Source of the DNA: Mycobacterium sp. SMC-8 | GTDB lineage: Bacteria > Actinomycetota > Actinomycetes > Mycobacteriales > Mycobacteriaceae | DNA: 64,000 bases | Direction of reading: 5' to 3' | Assembly: GCF_025263565.1 (NCBI RefSeq) | Contig: NZ_CP079865.1 | Location: 4,712,001-4,776,000 of the forward strand | Shown: positions 1 through 9,146 of the stretch, piece by piece | Layout: each line of letters opens with the position of its first letter | How positions within the stretch are numbered: position 1 is the first letter of the stretch | The notes under the pieces: generated by a model | Told to the model about the DNA's origin: nothing | What the model saw: only the letters and a program-made list of their open reading frames with translations | Databases searched by the model: none | Program-made: the position numbers and the translations under genes

Positions 1-353
1 GGGACCGCGCGGTGGCCCGCAGCGGAGGACTTGTCGCAGCGCTCGGTATGGGCACCGCGCTGGCCTTTCCGACGGTGCCCGTCACCGTCGTCGGGTTCGC
101 CGCGGCGGGACTCGGCGTGGCGACGGTGATACCGGCGGCCATGCGCGCCGCCGACGAACTGCCGGGCCTGCGCCCGGGCACCGGGCTGACGGTCCTGACA
201 TGGCTCATGCGGGTGGGTTTCCTGGGTGCCCCGTTGATCGTCGGCATCGTCGCCGACGCGACGAGCCTGCGCGTCGGCCTGCTGACCGTCCCCGTCGCGG
301 GGGTGGCCATCGTCCTGCTCGCCGGTGCCCTCGGCGCGCGGCGCCGCGCCTGA
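1..353 (+). CDS. MFS transporter, C-terminal fragment (cut by window edge)
   Basis: This is the last ~115 residues of a membrane protein whose start lies before the window; the frame is open from base 3 to the TGA at 351-353. The residues form three to four hydrophobic helices. The order is a helix rich in Ala/Gly/Val, a short polar loop (AADELPGLRPG), a helix pair around WLMRVGFLGAPLIVGIVAD, and a final helix followed by an Arg-rich cytoplasmic end. That pattern and the loop after helix 10 are typical of the C-terminal half of major facilitator superfamily exporters. The substrate cannot be read from this fragment. A GTG at 12 is in frame but would give an implausibly short protein, so it is treated as internal. 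The next gene begins 66 nt downstream with its own ribosome-binding site. Confidence 0.7.
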   Translation, partial: DRAVARSGGLVAALGMGTALAFPTVPVTVVGFAAAGLGVATVIPAAMRAADELPGLRPGTGLTVLTWLMRVGFLGAPLIVGIVADATSLRVGLLTVPVAGVAIVLLAGALGARRRA

Positions 354-419
354 TCGGCCCGGCACCGCGGCCAGGCGCTGGTACAGTGGCGTACCGGTAA
401 CCGATCGAAGGAGCTCGGC

Positions 420-1991
420 ATGACCGCGGAGGCATCCACCCGCAACGCTGCAGCCGCCCGACCTGTCGTGGACACCACCAACGGGCCGGTCCGGGGAGTC
501 GACGACGGCCGCGCGATGTCGTGGCGCGCCATTCGCTACGCGGCGGCCCCGGTCGGAGAGCTCCGGTGGCGGGCGCCCCAGCCGCCGATGCGGTGGTCGG
601 AACCTGCGGACGCGGGACGGGTGGGCCCGGTGTGCCCACAGCCGACCGACCCGAAGATCCCGATCGATCTCGGCGCTCCGCAAGGCGAGGACTTCCTGAC
701 GCTCAACGTCTGGGCGCCGTCGGGCACCCGCGCCGGCGACGCCAAACCGGTGTTGGTGTGGGTCCATGGTGGCGCTTACATCCTGGGTTCGGCCAGCCAG
801 CCGCTGTACCACGGCCGTGCCCTGGCCACCGGCGGTGACGCGATCGTCGTGACGGTGAACTACCGACTCGGCGCGCTGGGCTTCCTGGAACTGTCCACCC
901 TCGGCGCCGACCGGGAGCGCTTCGCGACCAACCTCGGGTTGCGCGACGTACTGGCCGCACTGGAATGGGTGCGCGACAACATCGCCGCGTTCGGCGGAGA
1001 CCCGGCACGGGTGACGGTGTTCGGCGAGTCCGCGGGCGGCGGCATCATCACTTCCCTGCTGGCGAGTCCGGCCGCGGCCGGACTGTTCAGCGCGGCGATC
1101 TCGCAGAGTTCACCGGTGACCTCCACCTACGATCTGGGGCGCGCGGAGCGGGTCGCCCAACGGTTCATGGAAGTGCTCGGCGCCAGCCGGGAGGACCTGC
1201 ACCGACTGGCTGACGCACCGATCCACGCCCTGGTCGAGGCGTCACGGGCGGTGTTCGACGAGGTCCCCGCGCGCACCCCGGGCACGCTGGCCTTCGCCCC
1301 GACCGTCGACGGCGACCTTCTCCCGGATTACCCGGTCAACGCCGCCAGGAAGGGCCTGACCCACCCGGTGCCGCTGATCATCGGCACCAACAAGAACGAG
1401 GCCGCGCTGTTCCGGTACATGAAGTCGCCGCTGATGCCGATCGCGCCGGAATCCATCAAGGCGATGTTCGCCGAGATCGCTGCCGAACAGCCGCACCTGA
1501 AGCTGCCCGGCGAGGACGTCCTGAAGGGCACCTACCGCGGGCGCGGCAAGACGCACGGTCTCAGCCTGACCAGCGACCTCGGCTTCCGGATGCCGTCGAT
1601 CTGGTTCGCGGACGGGCACCGCGCGGTCGCCCCGGTGTACCTGTACCGCTTCGATTTCCACACCCCGCTGCTGCGGCTGCTGCGTCTGCACGCCGCGCAC
1701 GCCACCGAACTGCCGTTCGTGTGGGGCAATCTGCTTGCCGGCCGCAGGGATCCGACGTTCGCGCTCGGCGGCCGCAAGGCCGGCGCGGCGGTTTCCGAAC
1801 GGATGCGGGCACGCTGGGTCAATTTCGCCGCGACCGGCGAACCCACCGCACCGGGGGACGCGCCGGCGTGGCGTCCCTACGACGCCGAGGACCGTGCGAC
1901 GTTGGTGATCGACAAGCAGGACATCGTGGTCGACGACCTCGACGCCGGTGTCCGGCAGGCTTGGGGCGACGACGTCCTGAGCTTCCTGTAG
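420..1991 (+). CDS. Type-B carboxylesterase (alpha/beta hydrolase)
   Basis: This is a 523-residue carboxylesterase of the cholinesterase/para-nitrobenzyl-esterase family, expected to hydrolyse carboxylic esters. The nucleophile elbow FGESAGG places the catalytic serine at residue 204. The oxyanion-hole HGGAY motif lies near residue 115, and HATELPFVWGN near residue 435 carries the likely catalytic histidine. The N-terminus matches the family pattern (a beta strand with GPVRG, then RYAAAPVGELRWRAP). The length is usual for the family (~500). The ATG at 420 follows GAAGGAG about 7 nt upstream. No signal peptide is visible, so the enzyme is probably cytoplasmic or surface-associated. It may be cotranscribed with the sterol-desaturase-type gene 30 nt downstream. 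The substrate is unknown; mycobacterial relatives are annotated as Lip-family esterases. Confidence 0.9.
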   Translation: MTAEASTRNAAAARPVVDTTNGPVRGVDDGRAMSWRAIRYAAAPVGELRWRAPQPPMRWSEPADAGRVGPVCPQPTDPKIPIDLGAPQGEDFLTLNVWAPSGTRAGDAKPVLVWVHGGAYILGSASQPLYHGRALATGGDAIVVTVNYRLGALGFLELSTLGADRERFATNLGLRDVLAALEWVRDNIAAFGGDPARVTVFGESAGGGIITSLLASPAAAGLFSAAISQSSPVTSTYDLGRAERVAQRFMEVLGASREDLHRLADAPIHALVEASRAVFDEVPARTPGTLAFAPTVDGDLLPDYPVNAARKGLTHPVPLIIGTNKNEAALFRYMKSPLMPIAPESIKAMFAEIAAEQPHLKLPGEDVLKGTYRGRGKTHGLSLTSDLGFRMPSIWFADGHRAVAPVYLYRFDFHTPLLRLLRLHAAHATELPFVWGNLLAGRRDPTFALGGRKAGAAVSERMRARWVNFAATGEPTAPGDAPAWRPYDAEDRATLVIDKQDIVVDDLDAGVRQAWGDDVLSFL

Positions 1992-2021
1992 AGCCGTAGA
2001 CTCACCCCGGAGGTGCACGCC

Positions 2022-2939
2022 GTGGAGTTCCTGGACTTCCTGCCACCGCAGATGCGCGAACCCGTATTGTTCGCGATCCCGTTCTTCCTGCTGCTGCTCA
2101 TCATCGAGTGGACGGCGGCACGCAAGCTCGAGCACGCGGTCACAGAGGAGGGGACCCCCGGCGTCGGCGCGTACCACACCCGCGACTCGTGGGCGAGCCT
2201 GTCGATGGGGCTGGTCTCGGTCGCCACCATGAGCGCCTGGAAGTTCCTCGCGCTGTTGGGTTATGCCGCGATCTACGCCTACCTGGCGCCGTGGCATCTG
2301 CCCGCGACGCAGTGGTACACGTGGGTGATCGCGATCGTGGGCGTCGATCTGCTGTTCTACTTCTATCACCGCATCGCGCACCGGGTCCGGGTGGTGTGGG
2401 CGACGCATCAGGCCCACCACTCCAGCGAGTACTTCAATTTCGCGACCGCACTGCGGCAGAAGTGGAACAACAGCGGCGAGATCCTGATGTGGATCCCGTT
2501 GCCGTTGTTGGGCGTTCCGCCGTGGATGGTGTTCGTGGCGTTCTCGTTCAACCTGATCTACCAGTTTTGGATCCACACCGAGCGGATCGGAAAGCTCTGG
2601 CGCCCTGTCGAATTCATCTTCAACACCCCGTCTCACCATCGGGTGCACCATGGGATGGACCAGCTGTATCTGGACAAGAACTACGGAGGCATCCTGATCA
2701 TCTGGGATCGCCTCTTCGGCACCTTCCAGCCCGAGGTGTTCCGGCCTCGCTACGGGCTCACCAAACCGGTGGAAACATTCAACATCTGGAAACTCCAGAC
2801 CCACGAGTACGCGGCGATCGGACGCGACGTGCGTTCGGCACGCGGATGGCGGGCCAAGCTCGGCTACATCTTCGGCCCGCCCGGATGGCAGCCGAACGTG
2901 GAGTGCCGAACCGGGACGGAGGCGCATGCCACGCCGTAA
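2022..2939 (+). CDS. Sterol desaturase / fatty acid hydroxylase family membrane protein
   Basis: This is an integral-membrane di-iron enzyme of the sterol desaturase/fatty acid hydroxylase superfamily, about 305 residues. The three histidine clusters that bind iron are visible: HRIAH (HxxxH), HQAHH (HxxHH) and HRVHH (HxxHH). Hydrophobic helices lie near the N-terminus (FAIPFFLLLLIIEW) and in the middle (WVIAIVGVDLLFYFYH). Such enzymes hydroxylate or desaturate sterols, fatty acids or carotenoids; the substrate is not predictable here. I prefer the GTG at 2022 because the Shine-Dalgarno CGGAGG (2008-2013) sits 8 nt before it, whereas the GTG at 2013 would overlap that site. A TAGACT hexamer at 1997-2002 could be a -10 element. 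The end overlaps the next gene by 14 nt, so the two are probably translated together. Confidence 0.88.
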   Translation: MEFLDFLPPQMREPVLFAIPFFLLLLIIEWTAARKLEHAVTEEGTPGVGAYHTRDSWASLSMGLVSVATMSAWKFLALLGYAAIYAYLAPWHLPATQWYTWVIAIVGVDLLFYFYHRIAHRVRVVWATHQAHHSSEYFNFATALRQKWNNSGEILMWIPLPLLGVPPWMVFVAFSFNLIYQFWIHTERIGKLWRPVEFIFNTPSHHRVHHGMDQLYLDKNYGGILIIWDRLFGTFQPEVFRPRYGLTKPVETFNIWKLQTHEYAAIGRDVRSARGWRAKLGYIFGPPGWQPNVECRTGTEAHATP

Positions 2940-4356
2940 TGTGCGCGCTGTGCAGACAGTCTTCGACGCCGAGGTGGATCCGGTGCTGGTGGACCGGTCG
3001 CTGGCCGGAAGCACCCCGGGTTCGGTGTGGCTTAACATCCCGCGCCCTGAGTTCCCGTCCCCGTCCGGTCCGGTCACCTGCGACCTGGTGGTCATCGGCG
3101 GCGGCTACACCGGGCTGTGGAGCGCGCTGCGCGCGGCGCGGCGCCACCCGGACCGCCGAATCGTCCTGGTCGAGGCCGACCGCATCGGCTGGGCCGCATC
3201 CGGGCGCAACGGCGGCTTCGTCGACGCCAGCCTGACCCACGGCTACGAGAACGGGAAGTCGCGCTGGCCCAACGAGATCGACACGCTCGAGGAGATGGGG
3301 CGGGAGAACCTCGACGGCATGCAGGACGACATCACCCGGCTGGGACTCGATGTCGAGTGGGAGCGCACCGGCATGCTCACGGTGGCGACCGAGCCGCATC
3401 AGGTGGAGTGGCTGGCCGACGCGGCCGCCGACGGCCAGGGCCGGTTCCTGGACGCGTCCCAGGTGCGCGCCGAGGTGAACTCACCGACTTATCGGGCCGG
3501 GCTGCTCAGTCCGGACAGCTGCGCGATCGTCCACCCGGCGAAGCTGGCCTTGGAACTGGCCCGCGCCTGCCAGGACGCCGGGGTGGAGGTCTTCGAGCAC
3601 ACCGCCGCCACCCGGATCGACTCCGGGGGTGCCGCGCTGCGCATCCACACCGACGGGCCGACGATCACCTGCCGCCAGGCGGTGCTGGCCACCAACGTGT
3701 TCCCGAGCCTGCTGCGCCGCAACAAGCACTACACGGTGCCGGTGTACGACTACGTGCTGGCCACCGAACCGCTCACCGACGCGCAACTGGACCGTATCGG
3801 CTGGCGCGGACGGCAGGGGATCGGCGACAGCGCCAACCAGTTCCACTACTACCGTCTGACCCGGGACAATCGGATCGTCTGGGGCGGGTACGACGCTGTC
3901 TACCACTTCGGCCGGAAAGTGAAGCCGGCCTACGAGGACCGCGGGCAGACCTATCGCAGGTTGGCCGCGCATTTCTTCATCACGTTCCCGCAGCTCGACG
4001 ACGTCCGGTTCACCCACCGCTGGGCGGGCGCGATCGACACCAACACCAGGTTCTGTGCGCACTGGGGACTGGCCCGCGAGGGTCGCGTCGCCTATGTCAA
4101 CGGTTTCACCGGGCTGGGCGTCGGCGCCACCCGGTTCGCCGCCGACGTCTGCCTGGACCTGCTGGACGGGACGCCAACCCGTCGCACCGAGCTCGAAATG
4201 GTGCGTCGCAAGCCGCTGCCGTTCCCGCCGGAGCCGTTGGCCAGCGTGGGCATTCAGGCCACCCGCTGGTCGCTGGACCGGGCCGATCACACCGGCGGCC
4301 GGCGCAACCTGCTGCTGCGCGCACTCGACGCCGCCGGCCTGGGATTCGACTCCTGA
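2926..4356 (+). CDS. FAD-dependent oxidoreductase (DAO / amine-oxidase-like)
   Basis: This is a 476-residue flavoprotein of the D-amino-acid-oxidase (DAO) fold. The dinucleotide-binding motif VVIGGGYTGLWSA is near residue 50, followed by an acidic strand end (VEADRIGWAASGRNGG) typical of the family. The C-terminal region has the second FAD-contact element around YVNGFTGLGVGATRFAAD. The ~480-residue length with an extended N-terminal segment before the FAD motif resembles gamma-glutamylputrescine oxidase-type enzymes, which oxidise amines to aldehydes with H2O2 release. The true substrate is not determined. ATG 2926 is preceded by GACGGAGG. It overlaps the upstream membrane enzyme by 14 nt, suggesting a shared transcript. 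A small inverted repeat (CCGTT/AACGG at 4358-4370) follows the stop and may be a weak terminator. Confidence 0.87.
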   Translation: MPRRNVRAVQTVFDAEVDPVLVDRSLAGSTPGSVWLNIPRPEFPSPSGPVTCDLVVIGGGYTGLWSALRAARRHPDRRIVLVEADRIGWAASGRNGGFVDASLTHGYENGKSRWPNEIDTLEEMGRENLDGMQDDITRLGLDVEWERTGMLTVATEPHQVEWLADAAADGQGRFLDASQVRAEVNSPTYRAGLLSPDSCAIVHPAKLALELARACQDAGVEVFEHTAATRIDSGGAALRIHTDGPTITCRQAVLATNVFPSLLRRNKHYTVPVYDYVLATEPLTDAQLDRIGWRGRQGIGDSANQFHYYRLTRDNRIVWGGYDAVYHFGRKVKPAYEDRGQTYRRLAAHFFITFPQLDDVRFTHRWAGAIDTNTRFCAHWGLAREGRVAYVNGFTGLGVGATRFAADVCLDLLDGTPTRRTELEMVRRKPLPFPPEPLASVGIQATRWSLDRADHTGGRRNLLLRALDAAGLGFDS

Positions 4357-4428
4357 ACCGTTTGTAACGGACCTTTATCTGACCGCGATGAGGTGGTTAC
4401 ATCACATCACGGGTAGGGCGGAGGGGCT

Positions 4429-5130
4429 GTGTCTGTTCGGTCGTCATCTCGAGTGCTGCAGTTGCTGTTCGCGGTCTTCGCACCCGCCATCGCGTTGGCG
4501 TTGCAGGCGGCGCCCGCCCACGCCCAACCGCCCGTGGTGGTGTTTCCGGGAATGGAGATCCATCAGGACACCGTGCTGTGCACGCTCGGCTACGTCGACC
4601 CGCAGACCCGAATCGGCTACACCGCGGGCCACTGCCGCGCCTCCGGCACCGTCTCCGACAAGTTCGGCACCATGATCGGCACCCAGGGCACCTTCCGCGA
4701 CAACACTCCCAACGGCATGACAGTCGACACCAACCATCAGATCACCGACTGGGAGGTCATCCACCTGGCCCCGCACGTCGCGGTCAACAACGTGCTCCCC
4801 GGCGGCAAGGTGCTGGTGACCGATCCCGCGGTGCTGCCCGTGCGTGGCATGCCGGTGTGCCACTTCGGCGTCGTCACCGGCGAGAGCTGCGGCACCATCG
4901 AGTCGGTGAACAACGGCTGGTTCACCATGACCAACGGCGTGGTGAGCCGCAAGGGCGACTCCGGCGGGCCGGTGTACACGCCGACCCCGGATGGGCGCAC
5001 CGTCCTGATCGGCCTGTTCAACAGCACCTGGGGAACGCTGCCCGCGGCGGTGTCGTGGCAGGTCGCCCGCCAGCAGGCCGACAGCGACACCATCTCCGCA
5101 GCATCGGCGGTCGTCGCGCCGCAGCCCTGA
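4429..5130 (+). CDS. Secreted trypsin-like (S1) serine protease
   Basis: This 233-residue exported protein has a Sec signal peptide (basic start with two arginines, hydrophobic core, cleavage likely after AHA near residue 31). The chymotrypsin-fold catalytic motifs are present: TAGHC with His68, a likely catalytic aspartate (TDW, Asp107) and GDSGGP with Ser178. Four cysteines in the mature part could form two disulfides. It resembles small mycobacterial and streptomycete secreted S1 proteases; the substrate is unknown. The start is a GTG at 4429 just after GGAGGGG. The gene stands alone, with its own upstream spacer (4357-4428) and a regulatory-looking gap after it. Confidence 0.88.
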   Translation: MSVRSSSRVLQLLFAVFAPAIALALQAAPAHAQPPVVVFPGMEIHQDTVLCTLGYVDPQTRIGYTAGHCRASGTVSDKFGTMIGTQGTFRDNTPNGMTVDTNHQITDWEVIHLAPHVAVNNVLPGGKVLVTDPAVLPVRGMPVCHFGVVTGESCGTIESVNNGWFTMTNGVVSRKGDSGGPVYTPTPDGRTVLIGLFNSTWGTLPAAVSWQVARQQADSDTISAASAVVAPQP

Positions 5131-5162
5131 CGGTTCCGGCCTGCGCGCCGCAGTGCCGAAAT

Positions 5163-5176
5163 TAGAACATGTTCTA
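5163..5176. promoter_or_regulatory. Perfect 14-bp palindrome, KstR-type operator candidate
   Basis: TAGAACATGTTCTA is a perfect inverted repeat 35 nt before the VOC-protein start codon. It fits the published pattern for the TetR-family cholesterol regulator KstR of mycobacteria and rhodococci (TnnAACnnGTTnnA), including the commonly preferred flanking bases. The position fits repression of the downstream two-gene unit. The sequence match is direct; regulation by KstR is inferred. Confidence 0.75.
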
Positions 5177-5211
5177 GCCTGTGGGCGCGGCTGGCGATAT
5201 CCTCTCAAGCG

Positions 5212-5688
5212 ATGCTCGACCAGACACCTGTCCAGATCGCCTGGGTGACCGACGACCTCGCCGCCACCGAGACGGCGCTGACCTCGTTGTTGGGCGCGCG
5301 CAGGTGGGTACGCATGCCGGGCGTGCACTTCGGCCCGCACACCTGCACCTACCGCGGACAACCGGCCGATCACGTCGCCGACATCTCGCTCAGCTACGCC
5401 GGTGACACCCAGCTCGAGGTGATCGCCCCGGTGCGCGGACCGAGCATCTACCGGGACTTTCTGGACCGGTGCGGAGCCGGACTGCACCACGTGTGCCGCG
5501 AGTTCGATTCGGCGGGGTTCGACGCCGCGACCGCGCAGGCAGACATCGTCATGGCCGGCACGATGGCCGGCGGCATGCGGTTCGCGTACGCCAGTGCCGC
5601 GGACGCCGGTGTGCCGTTCATCGAATTCGCCGACATACCAGCAGAAATCCGCGCGTTCTTCGAGCACGTGAAACAGGAGCAGAAGTGA
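5212..5688 (+). CDS. VOC (glyoxalase/bleomycin-resistance) superfamily protein
   Basis: This 158-residue protein has the vicinal-oxygen-chelate fold signature: an opening strand QIAWVTDDLAATETALTSLLGAR and the paired strand LQLEVIAPVRGPSIYRDFLD. The segment GLHHVCREF likely carries a metal-binding histidine. Such folds act as isomerases, epimerases, dioxygenases or lyases, so the activity cannot be fixed. It is translationally coupled to the next gene: its TGA at 5686-5688 overlaps the GTG at 5685. It lies directly behind the KstR-like palindrome, which suggests a steroid or side-chain catabolic role for the pair; that is inference. Confidence 0.82.
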   Translation: MLDQTPVQIAWVTDDLAATETALTSLLGARRWVRMPGVHFGPHTCTYRGQPADHVADISLSYAGDTQLEVIAPVRGPSIYRDFLDRCGAGLHHVCREFDSAGFDAATAQADIVMAGTMAGGMRFAYASAADAGVPFIEFADIPAEIRAFFEHVKQEQK

Positions 5689-7169
5689 GCATCCAGAACA
5701 TCCCGGACACGGTCCACGCCGGCGACGTCACGTCCTGGTCCGACGAGGCCGACGTCGTCGTGCTCGGCTTCGGCATCGCCGGCGGGTGCGCGGCCGTCAG
5801 CGCCGCGGCGGCCGGGGCGCGGGTTCTGGTTTTGGAGAAGGCGGCCGCCGCCGGCGGGACCACATCGATGGCCGGCGGCCACTTCTACCTGGGAGGCGGC
5901 ACCGCCGTGCAGCAGGCCACCGGCCACGAGGATTCGGCCGAGGAGATGTACAAGTACCTGGTGTCGCAATCGCGCGACCCGGAACACGACAAGATCCGCG
6001 CGTACTGCGAGGCCAGCGTGGAGCACTTCAATTGGCTTGAGGCGCTTGGCTTTGAGTTCGAGCGCAGCTATTACCCCGGCAAGGTCGTGGTGCCACCGGG
6101 CACCGAGGGGCTGTCCTACACCGGCAACGAGAAGGTGTGGCCGTTCTGCGAGCAGGCCAAGCCTGCACCGCGCGGGCATTCGGTGCCGGTGCCGGGGGAG
6201 TTGGGCGGTGCGGCGATGGTGATCGACCTGCTGCTCAAGCGCGCCGCCGAACTGGGCGTGCAGATCCGCTACGAGACCGGCGCGACGGCGCTCATCACCG
6301 ACGACACCGGCGCGGTCGTGGGGGTGCGGTGGAAGCACTTCTCCGAATCGGGTGAGGTGAAGGCGAAATCGGTGGTCATCGCCGCCGGCGGTTTTGCGAT
6401 GAACGCCGAGATGGTGGCCGAGTACACGCCGGCGTTGGGTCAGGAACGCAAGACCAAGCACCACGGCACGGTGGCGCCGTACATCCTGGGCAACCCCAAC
6501 GACGACGGCCTCGGGATCAAGCTCGGGCTCTCGGCCGGCGGGGTGGCCGCCAACCTCGATCAGCTGTTCATCACCGCGGCGGCCTACCCGCCGGAGATCC
6601 TGCTCACCGGCGTCATCGTGAACAAGGACGGTAAGCGCTTCGTGGCCGAGGACTCCTACCATTCGCGCACGTCGGCTTTCGTGCTCGAGCAACCGGAGCA
6701 GACCGCGTATCTGGTGGTCGACGAGGACCATATGCAGATGCCGGAGATGCCGCTGATCAAGTTCATCGACGGCTACGAGACGATCGCCGAGATCGAGTCC
6801 GCGCTGGGCATTCCGGAGGGCAATCTGGCGGCGACGCTGGAGCGCTACAACGCCAACGCCGCCGAGGGGGTCGACCCGGATTTCCACAAGCAGCCCGAAT
6901 ACGTGGCCCCGCAGGACCACGGGCCGTGGGCGGTGTTCGATCTGTCCCTGGGCCGGGCGATGTACTCCGGGTTCACGATGGGCGGGCTGAAGGTGTCGAT
7001 CGACGGCGAGGTGCTGCGCGAGGACGGCGGCGCGGTCGCCGGCCTGTACGCCGCGGGGGCGTGCGCGTGCAACATCGCCCAGGACGGCAAAGGGTATGCG
7101 AGCGGGACGCAGCTGGGCGAAGGGTCGTTCTTCGGGAGGCGGGCGGGAGAACACGCGGCGAGGCGTTAA
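5685..7169 (+). CDS. FAD-binding dehydrogenase (fumarate reductase/ketosteroid dehydrogenase family; Rv1817-like)
   Basis: This flavoprotein of about 494 residues has the GxGxxG-type FAD site [21 protein letters not shown] near residue 20. It also has [19 protein letters not shown], the usual acidic strand end and GG(T/S) element of the fumarate-reductase/3-ketosteroid delta-1-dehydrogenase family. The C-terminus has the closing FAD motif ([30 protein letters not shown]). It fits the Rv1817 flavoprotein of M. tuberculosis, which also sits before the ABC transporter and secA2. The open frame extends upstream to 5469, but the GTG at 5685 has AGGAGCAG about 7 nt ahead and overlaps the VOC stop by 4 nt, so I place the start there. 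The stop at 7167-7169 shares the TTAA at 7166-7169 with the stop of the convergent transporter. A dehydrogenation of a ketosteroid-like ring is plausible given the operator, but unproven. Confidence 0.88.
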   Translation: MSIQNIPDTVHAGDVTSWSDEADVVVLGFGIAGGCAAVSAAAAGARVLVLEKAAAAGGTTSMAGGHFYLGGGTAVQQATGHEDSAEEMYKYLVSQSRDPEHDKIRAYCEASVEHFNWLEALGFEFERSYYPGKVVVPPGTEGLSYTGNEKVWPFCEQAKPAPRGHSVPVPGELGGAAMVIDLLLKRAAELGVQIRYETGATALITDDTGAVVGVRWKHFSESGEVKAKSVVIAAGGFAMNAEMVAEYTPALGQERKTKHHGTVAPYILGNPNDDGLGIKLGLSAGGVAANLDQLFITAAAYPPEILLTGVIVNKDGKRFVAEDSYHSRTSAFVLEQPEQTAYLVVDEDHMQMPEMPLIKFIDGYETIAEIESALGIPEGNLAATLERYNANAAEGVDPDFHKQPEYVAPQDHGPWAVFDLSLGRAMYSGFTMGGLKVSIDGEVLREDGGAVAGLYAAGACACNIAQDGKGYASGTQLGEGSFFGRRAGEHAARR

Positions 7170-9101
7170 CCCGGGGTCGTCTCCAGTTCGCTGAGTTCCC
7201 ACCGACCGTCGCCGACGAGCTTGAGCTCCCTGGTGTGGTGCTGTTCGACCGTGCTGCGGTGGCTGACGCTGACGAGGATGGTGTCCGGCAGCCGGTCCCG
7301 CACCAGCTGGTAGAGCATCAACTCCAGACCCTCGTCCAGCGCTGAGGTCGACTCGTCCAGGAACACCGCCTCGGGCCGGGTCAGCAGGATGCGCGCGAAC
7401 GCCACACGCTGCTGCTCGCCGGGAGAGAGCACCTTCGCCCAGTCCTGCACTTCGTCCAGCCGATCGACCAGATGCGGCAGCGCGACGGTGGTCAGCACGT
7501 CACGCAGCTGCGCGTCGGTGATGTCGTCGGTGCTGTTCGGATAGGCGACGACGGTGCGGAGATCACCGAGCGGCACGTAGGGCAGCTGCGAGAGGAACAT
7601 CGTGGCGCCCTCGCCGCCGGGTCGCCGCAGCGTCCCAGAGCAGAACGGCCAGAGCTGGGCCAGGCTGCGCAGCAGCGTAGTCTTGCCGCTGCCCGACGGT
7701 CCGGTGATCACCAGGCTGTCGCCCGGGTGCAGGGTGACGTCGAGCGGTTCGACCAGCTCCCGCCCGTCCGGTGTGCGCACCGAGACGCCCTTCATCTCGA
7801 CGCGGCCGCCGTCGCAGTCCTCGCAGCCCAGCGTCGGCAGTTCACGGCCCTCCTCGTTGGCGACGACGAGGCCGTGCAGGCGGATGATGGCCGCGCGGTA
7901 GCCGGCGAAGTTGTCGTAGGCGTTGCGGAAGAACGACAGCCCGGACAGGATCTCCCGGAACGCGCTCGCGGTCTGCGACAGCTGCCCCAAGGTGATCTCT
8001 CCGCTGTAGAAGCGGGGGAACTGCACGATGTAGGGGATGAGCTCCTGGGCCTGGGTGATGCCGAGGTTCCAGCCGAGGAACTTGGCCATCCGGTTGACGT
8101 AGCGCTTGTAGTTGTCGACGATCGGCGCGAAGCGGCGTCGCAGCCCGGTGCGTTCGGCGAGCTCGCCACGGTAGAAAGCCACCGCCTCGGCGGCGTCCCG
8201 CCACCGCCTCGGCGGCGTCCCGCAGCCGCACCAAGGCATACCGGAACGCGGCGTTGAACTTCTCGTTGAGGAACGCCAGCGTGATGATCGGCCGGCCGAT
8301 CCAGAACGCCACCACGGTGGCGAACAAGATGTAGACGATGCCGATCACAAACATCGCACGCGGCAACTCGACGCCGACCAGCGGCAAGGTCACCGGACCC
8401 GAGAGGTTCCACAGGATCGTGGTGAACGAGATCATCGCCGCGATCGAGGCGACCGCACCGAACAACAGCGTGGACTGTGAGGTGTTGTTTGGGGTGTTGG
8501 GCAGCGATCCGACGCCGGTGGTGAAGATGTCGATGTCCATCTGGATGCGCTGATCCGGGTTGTCGATGGTGTCGTCGATGAACCGTGCGCGGTAGTAGGC
8601 CTTGCCGTCGAGCCAGTCGCCGGTCAGCTGGTCGGTCAGCCAGGTCCGCCACCGCAGCATGAACCGCTGGGTGGCGATCAGGTCCAGCATGATGAGGGCG
8701 ACGTTGAGCACGGCGAGCACGGCGAACACCGTCATCGAGAGCCAGAATCCGTCGGCGCCGGATTCCCTGACCGCCTCGTTGTCGGAGCCCAGGCCGGCGG
8801 CGATGACCTGGAAGCTGGTCATCATGTCGTTGCCCTGGAAGCTGAACAGGACCGAGAGCCGCACACTGAGGATCACCAGCAGCAGGATCCCGGCCAGCCA
8901 CAGCCAGACGACGACACTCTCGGGTCCGGTGAAGTAGCCGCGGGTGACACGCCAGAACTGGCTGCCCCACGTGGTGAACCGCACGATCAGGAACAGGACG
9001 ACCATTGTGGCCACCGCCGCGTACGCCCAGCCCTGGGCGATCCACCACAGCGATGTCCACAGCTCATTGCCCCAATCCAAGGTCGGGGTGAACGTTTCCA
9101 T
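7166..9101 (-). pseudogene. SbmA/BacA-like ABC transporter, frameshifted by a 22-bp duplication
   Basis: This is an exporter-type protein with fused membrane and ATPase domains. It reads from ATG 9101 as far as [16 protein letters not shown] and then leaves frame; the correct continuation [15 protein letters not shown] lies in the frame ending at 7166. Six hydrophobic segments occupy the N-terminal half. The ATPase half has Walker [11 protein letters not shown], signature [11 protein letters not shown] and Walker [16 protein letters not shown]. The break coincides exactly with a tandem 22-bp duplication (8178-8221). Removing one copy restores 637 codons, very near the 639 residues of Rv1819c, a BacA-related importer of vitamin B12 and hydrophilic compounds. 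It is a paralogue of the intact gene just upstream (9147-11045). Either this copy is a recent pseudogene or the duplication is a sequencing artefact. Confidence 0.82.
8178..8221. repeat. 22-bp tandem duplication inside the ABC transporter gene
   Basis: Two perfect head-to-tail copies of a 22-bp unit occupy 8178-8199 and 8200-8221. The unit reads GCCACCGCCTC followed by GGCGGCGTCCC on the plus strand. Twenty-two is not a multiple of three, so the copy shifts the reading frame of the minus-strand gene. The undamaged paralogue has only one equivalent of this segment at its [14 protein letters not shown] region. Confidence 0.93.
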
Positions 9102-9146
9102 GCGGGCAAGGTACCGCGCCGACCCCGAGGGGGCGTATCGGCGTGG

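Noticed and set aside
5469..5684. Longer start for the flavoprotein inside the VOC gene
   Set aside because: The extra residues overlap the VOC coding frame and look random; the coupled GTG at 5685 has a ribosome-binding site.
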